A stretch of 64,000 nucleotides of DNA from Epilithonimonas sp. JDS. Its GTDB lineage: Bacteria; Bacteroidota; Bacteroidia; Flavobacteriales; Weeksellaceae. Location of the stretch: contig NZ_JAJSAX010000002.1 of the NCBI RefSeq assembly GCF_021261315.1, positions 620,001 through 684,000 on the forward strand, read 5' to 3'. This document shows, one piece after another, positions 55,815 to 64,000 of this stretch. A program made the position numbers and the translations under genes. Below the pieces are notes generated by a model that was given only the letters and a program-made list of their open reading frames with translations, ran no database searches and was not told the origin of the DNA. Numbering within the stretch: the first letter of the stretch is position 1; every line of letters starts with the position of its first letter.

Positions 55815-56738
55815 ATGAATTCGGAATTGATGATGTTTTATAACGTCGAGAATCTCTTTCCGCCGGATGACAAATATGGTGAAATAAAAAGCTCAGGATT
55901 CCGCAACTGGGACGAGTACAAGTACCATCTTAAAATCCGAAAAATCAGCAATGTCTTCCGTTTTCTTGAGCAAGATTTTGGGCAATTGCCATCAATCATC
56001 GGTTTGGCTGAGATTGGTGCGAGATCGGTTTTGGAAGATTTGGTTAATGAAAATTCGCCTATTCAACCTTACGAAATCATATATAAACAATCGCAAGATT
56101 CCAGAGGATTGAGTGTTGCTTTGTTGTTTGATAAGGATAAATATACCTTGATTCGGTTTGATGCTTTGAAGTTTCAGATGGATGAAGATGTAGAATTTGA
56201 TACCAGAGATATTCTGCACGCCGAACTCTTATTTGAGGATAAAAAAATTCACGTTTTTGTCTGTCATCTGCCGTCCAAAAGAGAAAAAGATATTAAGAAA
56301 GCACAACGGAACTATATTCTGGAAAAGCTACACGAAACCATCAGGGATTTAGCAGGCAAGGGAGAGCCAATCATTTTAATGGGCGACTTCAACGAGAATC
56401 CAGATGCGGCGGAATTACAGAAGTTTCTTTTTGATCACAGTGGCAATAAGATGCTGAGCAACCCTTTTGAAGCTTTGTATCTCAACAATCAATTTTCCAC
56501 GTACCACGGTAAGAAGGGCGTTGGGTTTGATCAGATTTTATACACTGAGAATCTGCTTCTGGAACAATTACATTTCACAGCCATCACAGCAGAAATCTAT
56601 AACGCTCCACAATTGAGAAATAAGGAACTTAAAAACAACCACTATCCGCAGAGGACTTATTCCGGGTCAAGATATATGGGTGGGTGGAGTGATCACTTTC
56701 CGGTGGTGGTGAAGTTAAGAAAACATGATAACTCTTGA
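55815..56738 (+). CDS. endonuclease/exonuclease/phosphatase family protein
   Basis: DNase I-like fold metal-dependent hydrolase; target unknown. Motifs: FYNVENLFPPDD at the N-terminus (catalytic Asn, Glu), LAEIGARSVL, FVCHLPSKR, ILMGDFNENPDA, and the C-terminal WSDHFPVVVKL (catalytic Asp-His). I use ATG 55815 rather than the TTG inside corA. 307 residues. It ends 75 bp before the CRISPR array. Confidence 0.88.
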   Translation: MNSELMMFYNVENLFPPDDKYGEIKSSGFRNWDEYKYHLKIRKISNVFRFLEQDFGQLPSIIGLAEIGARSVLEDLVNENSPIQPYEIIYKQSQDSRGLSVALLFDKDKYTLIRFDALKFQMDEDVEFDTRDILHAELLFEDKKIHVFVCHLPSKREKDIKKAQRNYILEKLHETIRDLAGKGEPIILMGDFNENPDAAELQKFLFDHSGNKMLSNPFEALYLNNQFSTYHGKKGVGFDQILYTENLLLEQLHFTAITAEIYNAPQLRNKELKNNHYPQRTYSGSRYMGGWSDHFPVVVKLRKHDNS

Positions 56739-56744
56739 TTATAA

Positions 56745-56810
56745 AATACTTTTATTTTTAATTACCTTTCGCTACAATATAATATTTGAATTGTTTCATT
56801 TTCAGGTAGG
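56745..56810 (-). ncRNA. candidate tracrRNA (anti-repeat next to the array)
   Basis: Plus-strand TGAATTGTTTCATTTTCAGG (56787 onward) is a degenerate copy of the first half of the CRISPR repeat, ending about 3 bp before repeat 1, not one spacer length away. Read on the minus strand it would pair with the crRNA repeat over about 22 bp with one bulge and one mismatch. The downstream tail has only a weak AAAATA/TATTTT hairpin and no clear nexus, and I see no minus-strand promoter. The cas9-cas1-cas2-array-tracr order matches Campylobacter. A decayed repeat is the alternative. Confidence 0.4.
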
Positions 56811-56813
56811 AAA

Positions 56814-59709
56814 GTTGTGAATTGCTTTCATTTTTAAGTATCTTTGAGATACAACACAACAATTATCCATAGGTTATAAAGTAATCAAAAGTTGTGAATT
56901 GCTTTCATTTTTAAGTATCTTTGAGATACAACACAACAATTATCCATAGGTTATAAAGTAATCAAAAGTTGTGAATTGCTTTCATTTTTAAGTATCTTTG
57001 AGATACAACACAACGGAACGTCTACCGTTGCTCCTTGTGCATTCGTTGTGAATTGCTTTCATTTTTAAGTATCTTTGAGATACAACACAACTTCCTTCTT
57101 TGGCTATTTTGCGAGCAATCAGTTGTGAATTGCTTTCATTTTTAAGTATCTTTGAGATACAACACAACTTGGAATTTCATTGTGATGCAGCGGCTTCAGT
57201 TGTGAATTGCTTTCATTTTTAAGTATCTTTGAGATACAACACAACTTTTTACTTTGATTATATAAAGTCCTTAAAGTTGTGAATTGCTTTCATTTTTAAG
57301 TATCTTTGAGATACAACACAACATAATCAGAATGAGGGAGGCAATGGCATCAGTTGTGAATTGCTTTCATTTTTAAGTATCTTTGAGATACAACACAACA
57401 ACTTGTGTTTTCTTCCGTTTGAAATATCCGTTGTGAATTGCTTTCATTTTTAAGTATCTTTGAGATACAACACAACTTTTTATTATCAGTCGAAACACAA
57501 CCACTAGTTGTGAATTGCTTTCATTTTTAAGTATCTTTGAGATACAACACAACCAGACGCCCAATATTGTTCGTTTGCAGGGTGTTGTGAATTGCTTTCA
57601 TTTTTAAGTATCTTTGAGATACAACACAACAAATCAGTACCTTTTAAAATCGGCCTGTTTGTTGTGAATTGCTTTCATTTTTAAGTATCTTTGAGATACA
57701 ACACAACTTTTATTCAAGACAATAAGTATAACCGTGTGTTGTGAATTGCTTTCATTTTTAAGTATCTTTGAGATACAACACAACTGACCACTTTCTTTCT
57801 TCAACTATCCAGTCGTTGTGAATTGCTTTCATTTTTAAGTATCTTTGAGATACAACACAACCACTACTTATAGAGCAAAGATAAAAACCTTGTTGTGAAT
57901 TGCTTTCATTTTTAAGTATCTTTGAGATACAACACAACCTTGTTGCGTAAAACCAATTAAATAAGTGTGTTGTGAATTGCTTTCATTTTTAAGTATCTTT
58001 GAGATACAACACAACCATTACAAATTTTTATTCATAACAATAATTGTTGTGAATTGCTTTCATTTTTAAGTATCTTTGAGATACAACACAACCCTCGTCA
58101 AATTTCAGGAATTTCTTCTTTAGTTGTGAATTGCTTTCATTTTTAAGTATCTTTGAGATACAACACAACCCCGCTCGTTTCGGAGTGCAAGTCTGGAGTG
58201 TTGTGAATTGCTTTCATTTTTAAGTATCTTTGAGATACAACACAACGCAATACTACATGCTACTCACAAACATAGTGTTGTGAATTGCTTTCATTTTTAA
58301 GTATCTTTGAGATACAACACAACTATTCTAATGCCGTTACCTTTATTGAATCCGTTGTGAATTGCTTTCATTTTTAAGTATCTTTGAGATACAACACAAC
58401 TAAACTAATGTATTGCCTAACGCATCGTCAGTTGTGAATTGCTTTCATTTTTAAGTATCTTTGAGATACAACACAACTTCTTCTACGATGATGAATACAA
58501 TTTAGGTGTTGTGAATTGCTTTCATTTTTAAGTATCTTTGAGATACAACACAACTTCAAAACCGTCTACCATTTCCGTCTACGGGTTGTGAATTGCTTTC
58601 ATTTTTAAGTATCTTTGAGATACAACACAACCTCCGGAGATTATAAAATCACAACGGAATAGTTGTGAATTGCTTTCATTTTTAAGTATCTTTGAGATAC
58701 AACACAACGAAGTCATCAAAGATAAGCAAGCGCCAAAGGTTGTGAATTGCTTTCATTTTTAAGTATCTTTGAGATACAACACAACCCTTTTACATTAACA
58801 ATAATCTCGTAGATTGTTGTGAATTGCTTTCATTTTTAAGTATCTTTGAGATACAACACAACCGGCAAACCCTGGCGTGCCTTTCGTATGGGGTTGTGAA
58901 TTGCTTTCATTTTTAAGTATCTTTGAGATACAACACAACTGTTATCGGTGAACCAACTACAGTTGAATTGTTGTGAATTGCTTTCATTTTTAAGTATCTT
59001 TGAGATACAACACAACTAGGTTCGTTTTGTGATGAAAGTTCATCTTGTTGTGAATTGCTTTCATTTTTAAGTATCTTTGAGATACAACACAACTCGTTGT
59101 TTAATAGTATATCATACCATCCGGTTGTGAATTGCTTTCATTTTTAAGTATCTTTGAGATACAACACAACCCGAAAGTATCTTTAGTATCGATTTCGATA
59201 GTTGTGAATTGCTTTCATTTTTAAGTATCTTTGAGATACAACACAACTGAGTTAACGGATATGATAAATAGTAATAAGTTGTGAATTGCTTTCATTTTTA
59301 AGTATCTTTGAGATACAACACAACGAAATTGGATTGAGGAATCCAAACCATTTAGTTGTGAATTGCTTTCATTTTTAAGTATCTTTGAGATACAACACAA
59401 CGACAAACAGCGTATTATCGACGCTGAGACCGTTGTGAATTGCTTTCATTTTTAAGTATCTTTGAGATACAACACAACGAAGCCTTACAGGAGGCGGTGA
59501 GCAAACCCGTTGTGAATTGCTTTCATTTTTAAGTATCTTTGAGATACAACACAACGAAATCAAGAAAGACCCTATTTCAGCGATGGTTGTGAATTGCTTT
59601 CATTTTTAAGTATCTTTGAGATACAACACAACTTTCTGATTACGCAAAATACGCCTATGGTGGTTGTGAATTGCTTTCATTTTTAAGTATCTTTGAGATA
59701 CAACACAAC
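56814..59709 (+). CRISPR. type II-C CRISPR array, 38 repeats and 37 spacers
   Basis: The 47-bp repeat starts GTTGTGAATTGCTTTC and ends GAGATACAACACAAC; its period is 77 bp exactly from 56814 to the last repeat at 59663, so all spacers are 30 bp. The repeats look identical, with no degenerate end copy in phase. The first two spacers (56861 and 56938) are identical. The ends GTTGTG/CACAAC and an internal GTATCT-TTG-AGATAC are inverted repeats. TATCTTTG inside each repeat is a plus-strand -7 box. The plus orientation is inferred from this box and from the GTTG start shared with other type II repeats. Confidence 0.97.
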
Positions 59710-59713
59710 CTCA

Positions 59714-59748
59714 AAAAATAATCTACTGATTTTCAGTAGATTATTTTT
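59714..59748. terminator. strong hairpin terminator between array and cas2
   Basis: AAAAATAATCTACTG pairs perfectly with CAGTAGATTATTTTT (15 bp) around ATTTT. It begins 5 bp after the last repeat, ends 19 bp before the cas2 stop and has T runs in both directions, so it can end both the array transcript and the cas operon. Confidence 0.85.
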
Positions 59749-59766
59749 GATTTTAGGATTCAGAAT

Positions 59767-60108
<342 letters not shown>

Positions 60109-60156
60109 TTAAAATTCAAGATTCTCAATTCCAAATTTTGAATATAGAATTCGGAA

Positions 60157-61050
60157 TTATGTAAACTCAGGATAAGAAATCAATCGTTTTTCTCCTGTGT
60201 AGCATTTGTAAAGCGAAGTAGCAGTTGTTTTTACTGCCACCAACAATGGTCTTGTTTTACCGTCTATCAGCACATCTTTGGTTGCGATTTGCAGGATGTG
60301 TGATTTGAATTCTTTTGTCAGTTCCTCAATATTCGGATTCTTTGTCAACCAATCCATTACCAACAAATCTACAAATGGTCGATAAGGTTCCATCAAATCA
60401 TCGGCGAGACAATAGGGATTGTATTTGTTTTTATGAAAAATCCCCAGCACCGGAAGCAAACCTGTTTCTACAATCGACCTTGCTACGATGCTTCTGAGAA
60501 CAGCATATCCAAAGTTGAAGAACTGATTCGGTGAATCGCCGAAACGCTGTCTGAGAAAATCCAAACTGATGAGATACTTCCAGTAATGCTGAGCCGCAAT
60601 CCCTTCCATATTGGTAACATCGCCGCTTTTTACATTGCTTTGATAATCCAGCATTGGTTCAAAATAATTCCCTAACCTTCTCAGTACCTCTTTTTGATTT
60701 TCAATTTTACATTCGATGGTTTGTTTCCAGATTTGTTTTTTGAGAGGTTCGCTGGCTTCCAATTGGTCTTTCACCCGGTCAGAATGTTCGGTGTGTCCAT
60801 AAAGCGGAAGCATAATTCCGTGAGGTAAATGATGAGAATCGCAACTGACCACGACGACATTATTCCCCATCATTTTTTGAATCAGCTGATGGGAAATCGT
60901 AATCTGAAAATGGTCCAACATCAACAACCCCAAATCTTCCACCGGAACTTTACCTTTCATCTCATTGGAGGAAGGTTCCATAATGTACATTTGCTCGTCT
61001 TTGAGCTTGAGGTAGGCAGGATTGCCGATGTAGATGGAGCGGGTTATCAT
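60157..61050 (-). CDS. cas1: CRISPR-associated endonuclease Cas1, type II
   Basis: Catalytic subunit of the spacer integrase. 297 residues; active-site residues are Glu149 (NMEGIAAQHYW), His206 (LGIFHKNKYNP) and Glu221 (LADDLMEPYRP), at nearly the same positions as in Streptococcus type II Cas1. 48 bp upstream of cas2. No csn2 or cas4 follows, which with Cas9 defines subtype II-C. Confidence 0.96.
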   Translation of the reverse strand: MITRSIYIGNPAYLKLKDEQMYIMEPSSNEMKGKVPVEDLGLLMLDHFQITISHQLIQKMMGNNVVVVSCDSHHLPHGIMLPLYGHTEHSDRVKDQLEASEPLKKQIWKQTIECKIENQKEVLRRLGNYFEPMLDYQSNVKSGDVTNMEGIAAQHYWKYLISLDFLRQRFGDSPNQFFNFGYAVLRSIVARSIVETGLLPVLGIFHKNKYNPYCLADDLMEPYRPFVDLLVMDWLTKNPNIEELTKEFKSHILQIATKDVLIDGKTRPLLVAVKTTATSLYKCYTGEKRLISYPEFT

Positions 61051-61062
61051 AGCTACTTAGTT

Positions 61063-64000
61063 TTAATATTCTCCAATGTGAACTATTTTACCTAAGTGGT
61101 TTAGTCTTACTTTCAGAATATCTCTAATTCCATTTAAGCCTTCTCTTTTCCAAGTAATACCCTTCAATAGTAAATTATCCTCAACAGTAGTTTCTAAATG
61201 ATGTCTGAAAAAATAATCTTTAATTGTAAACTTCTGCACCCTAAACATATTCTTAGAAATCAAACTCAAGTTCTTTTCATCTAACAAATCAATTTCCTTT
61301 GGATTAAAATCGTCTGAAGGAAAAAGAAACATTTCATTTTGTTTCATAGTAAAAAGAAACTTCCATCCTAAACCTTGATTATAATCTCTATCAATAATCG
61401 AAAGTCCTTGATTCACTCTTTCAACTGCTTCATAAAAACTTACAACCCGCTCTTGCAAATTACCCGCTTCATCTTCGTAAATAGCTACGTGATGATTGTT
61501 TCCAGTACTTACAAAATCCACAGGTATTTTTTTACCATTTTCATCTAGAATTTCTTTTCCAAGATGGTCTTTTTTGTAATGCAAAGTTTCTGCATTATTG
61601 ATTCCCGTTATCGTTACTGTTTTAATGGCAATTCCTTTTGATGCATTCAACCAAATCGGATTCTTTTCTAAATCAGAAAAAGCTTCTTTGGCATTTCCAT
61701 TAAATGCATCCAAACGTGCTTTTAAATTTTCCTTTACACCTTTATCAATAATTTTATCAAGATTTTTGTAATCTTTAAAGTTTTCCGGATTTACTGCTTT
61801 TCTTATGGTGTAACCGACCTCATACCAAGCCAGGATTACACTTTCAGGAACTTGGTCTGTTTTTTCTTTATCCAGATAAATTGGACTTTTAGCTAAAACA
61901 TTTTTGCCTGTAAATGCTTTTTTAGCATCTCCACTAGATTCTTTCAATCTTTCCAATAAAGCATTTCTGAATTTTTCATTCTGAACTTTATAAACGGTCT
62001 CCAAGTCGAATTTTCCTGATACTTTTTCTTCTTTAGTTTTAAGGAATTTTGCACTGCCATAGATGGTTTCTTTGTGAAGTTGCCCTCGTGGTGTTAATAC
62101 AACTTTTGAAACTAATCCACCATTTGTTTTGGTTTTATTAATGTTCTTGGTAACAACTTTATTTTTAGCTTTATGAGAAATTAACACTTCCTCTAAATGC
62201 TTTTTTGCATCAATTCTGAAGTTATGAATTGGCTCTATAAACCTTCTCTGTTTTGAACCATTTTTCTTTTCAAATACTTTAGTAATAAGATTTTCAATGT
62301 TTGAAATTACCTTATGCTGTTTGTGATTCTCGTCTTTTCTTGCATTCAGATAATTCAAATACTGAATATGATTATGTGTAGTAAAAGCCACGGTGAGAGC
62401 GTCCATAGCGTGATGACGATGGTCATTTCTTTTGGTCCAGTCGATGATTCTTTGCTTCTCTTCTCCTTTAGAATTAATAACCGTTTCCGCTAAACCTAAT
62501 TTTCTGTATTTTTCCAAATTAAGTTCCTTCATTGTATTCACAAGATTCCAATCTTCACGGAGCTTATCGGTAATCCTTCCTGTCGTAGGAACTACAGAAT
62601 TTGTAATTCCAAAAAGAATTTCTTTTGCCTTTTTAGCGATATACTGTGTATTTCGCAAATCCCTTTCTATAAACCCATCTCCTATTTCAATTCCTTTTTT
62701 CTGAAGTTTTTCATATTTAGCCTTTGTAATTCCTCCCTTGTCATAGAGTTCTTTGATGAGATTGAGGAATTTATCTAATCTTTCCTTTCCTTCAATTTCC
62801 AAATAATCAAAAGCTGTAAAATTTCCTTTTTTCAGATTTGCACCTCTCGGAACTAAAACTTTATTAGAAAAACTATCATCAAAGAATCTTGATTGCGGAA
62901 TAATATGGTCGATATCATATTTATCCGTAAAAAGCTCATCTCTCTTGATTTGTACATCAGTGTATAAATCTTTAAACAGATTTTTTTCCAATTCCAAATA
63001 CAATTTATATCGAATAAGGTCATTTCTGGAAGGGAATTTTATTCCAAATTCTCTTTGTAAGACTTCTGCATATTTCTGATGCTGTATTGTCGCTTTACTA
63101 ATTTCAGAAGTCATATTGGCGCGCTCCTCAGCATTATTTTTCAGTTCTCTTGCAAGCTCAATTCTTATTTCGTCTGGTCTTCCGTATTCTTTAGATACTT
63201 CATTGACTAAATTTATCATTTGATTCAGAATTTTTTCGACCACAGGGTTTCTTAGAGAATTTTTAGGAAGAATTTCTAATTGCTCTTTCAAAACTCTATT
63301 CACGAGTTGTTCTTTAGTCAATGAATTTTTTGAATGATTATATCCTGCTAGATGACTAGCATCACTATATTTATGTTCTTTAACGTATGGATATATCCTT
63401 CGCATCGCCTTAGAACTCAAGCTTCCATAATCTTGAGGAAAACCAATTTCCGCCAATACCTTTGAATGTTCTTTTTTAAAGCCAAATTTTTTCTCTAAAA
63501 GCTCATATAGTTTTTCGTTTCCAGAAGGAGAATCATCACCTTCGTAAGAATACAACAGATGCCAAAGCTGATAGGAACTTTGCTTCTCAAAATCAGTTCC
63601 ATCCAATTCTGGATTGAACTCTAATATGGATGTATTAATTCCTAACTCAGATAGTTTTTCTTTGACAAATAGTTTTATGATTTCAGCAGAAGAGTGAATT
63701 TTAGATACTTTAATTTCATCCTCAATAGTCAGTTTAAACTCTTTCGGATACTCTATTCCTTCGTTGGCAATAATTTTCAGAAAAGCAGTGTATAGATTCT
63801 CATTCGTATTGTTACCTTCAATATCTTTGAAATTATTTTTCCATTCTTTACCGGAATAACCCATAATATCTAAAACTTCCTTTGCAGAAAGTCTTCCTTT
63901 GATATTAACTTCATCAAAAATTGATTGTTTAAACTCCAAATCAACTGGAAAAACCTCTTTGGATTCTAAGTTTTGAAACTGCAAATTATTCAGAACCTGC
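61063..64000 (-). CDS. cas9: type II-C Cas9 nuclease, 5' end cut by the window
   Basis: RNA-guided DNA endonuclease. The frame stays open through the right edge (the apparent start at 63984 is TTG inside the frame), so the N-terminal RuvC-I, the arginine bridge helix and part of the recognition lobe are missing. Visible: RuvC-II IRIELARELKNN (Glu codon about 63158), HNH YDIDHIIPQSRFFDDSFSNK (catalytic His codon 62905-62907), RuvC-III RHHAMDALTVAF (about 62401-62415), then a long C-terminal PAM-interacting region. At least 978 residues are in the window; flavobacterial relatives have about 1,400. 12 bp before cas1. Confidence 0.96.
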   Translation of the reverse strand, partial: QVLNNLQFQNLESKEVFPVDLEFKQSIFDEVNIKGRLSAKEVLDIMGYSGKEWKNNFKDIEGNNTNENLYTAFLKIIANEGIEYPKEFKLTIEDEIKVSKIHSSAEIIKLFVKEKLSELGINTSILEFNPELDGTDFEKQSSYQLWHLLYSYEGDDSPSGNEKLYELLEKKFGFKKEHSKVLAEIGFPQDYGSLSSKAMRRIYPYVKEHKYSDASHLAGYNHSKNSLTKEQLVNRVLKEQLEILPKNSLRNPVVEKILNQMINLVNEVSKEYGRPDEIRIELARELKNNAEERANMTSEISKATIQHQKYAEVLQREFGIKFPSRNDLIRYKLYLELEKNLFKDLYTDVQIKRDELFTDKYDIDHIIPQSRFFDDSFSNKVLVPRGANLKKGNFTAFDYLEIEGKERLDKFLNLIKELYDKGGITKAKYEKLQKKGIEIGDGFIERDLRNTQYIAKKAKEILFGITNSVVPTTGRITDKLREDWNLVNTMKELNLEKYRKLGLAETVINSKGEEKQRIIDWTKRNDHRHHAMDALTVAFTTHNHIQYLNYLNARKDENHKQHKVISNIENLITKVFEKKNGSKQRRFIEPIHNFRIDAKKHLEEVLISHKAKNKVVTKNINKTKTNGGLVSKVVLTPRGQLHKETIYGSAKFLKTKEEKVSGKFDLETVYKVQNEKFRNALLERLKESSGDAKKAFTGKNVLAKSPIYLDKEKTDQVPESVILAWYEVGYTIRKAVNPENFKDYKNLDKIIDKGVKENLKARLDAFNGNAKEAFSDLEKNPIWLNASKGIAIKTVTITGINNAETLHYKKDHLGKEILDENGKKIPVDFVSTGNNHHVAIYEDEAGNLQERVVSFYEAVERVNQGLSIIDRDYNQGLGWKFLFTMKQNEMFLFPSDDFNPKEIDLLDEKNLSLISKNMFRVQKFTIKDYFFRHHLETTVEDNLLLKGITWKREGLNGIRDILKVRLNHLGKIVHIGEY

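Noticed and set aside
56787-56810. Degenerate terminal repeat of the CRISPR array
   Set aside because: Kept only as an alternative: it lies 3 bp from repeat 1, not 30 bp, so it is out of phase with the array.
57373-59563. Three small minus-strand frames inside the CRISPR array
   Set aside because: They only translate repeats and spacers over and over; no gene is present.
63984-64000. Cas9 start at 63984
   Set aside because: It is a TTG inside an open frame reaching the window edge; essential N-terminal motifs are missing, so the gene continues outside.

Overview
The window looks like a chromosomal segment of a flavobacterium of the Weeksellaceae, most like Chryseobacterium or Epilithonimonas. 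The evidence is AT-rich DNA, Bacteroidota-type -7 boxes (TAnnTTTG) with few Shine-Dalgarno sequences, a PorP/SprF-type gliding/type IX secretion protein, GSCFA, DUF3822, DUF6438 and DUF5715 family proteins, the hpt-adk-obg cluster, and a type II-C CRISPR system with a 47-bp repeat. Species assignment is inference; no rRNA or tRNA gene is visible.

Region 1 (1-9370) is the distal part of the respiratory complex I operon, nuoG-H-I-J-K-L-M-N, ending in a clear terminator. An unrelated secreted protein of unknown function sits between nuoH and nuoI. Region 2 (9.7-29.9 kb) is mixed housekeeping DNA: a CocE/NonD hydrolase, an LLM flavin oxidoreductase, aquaporin, a PD-(D/E)XK-like protein, a LAS-type peptidase, a LuxE-like acyltransferase, LpxH, a thioredoxin protein, DUF3822-RsmD, an ABC-F protein, a LysR/MdaB divergon, MurI, HemW, PorP, RluD and a PASTA protein. 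Region 3 (30-45.4 kb) holds hpt-adk-obg, two DEAD-box helicases, TatD, GSCFA, a polyprenyl synthase, a serine hydrolase, a LytS/LytTR two-component pair and a phosphate transporter with its DUF47 partner. Region 4 (45.7-56.7 kb) holds serine dehydratase, a YceI protein, a DUF1800/DUF1501 export pair, ohr-ohrR with a palindromic operator, FabH, CorA and a nuclease/phosphatase-fold protein.

Region 5 (56.8-64 kb) is a type II-C CRISPR-Cas locus. On the minus strand the order is cas9 (5' end cut by the window), cas1, cas2, a 15-bp hairpin terminator, then 38 identical 47-bp repeats with 37 spacers of 30 bp. Each repeat contains a Bacteroidota-type -7 box (TATCTTTG) reading toward the cas genes. 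This suggests crRNAs started from inside every repeat, as in Neisseria and Campylobacter. A degenerate anti-repeat touching the cas-distal end of the array is a tracrRNA candidate.

Between genes there is a rich set of interspersed palindromic elements. The most interesting is a family of four intergenic elements (14779, 18941, 47333, 54731), all in the same orientation. Their sequences differ, but paired arms change together, so a folded RNA or DNA structure seems conserved. Other families are a GTCATTCC-type inverted repeat (two copies), a 138-bp MITE-like element, tandem small hairpins, and a hairpin with a loop-complementary tail.
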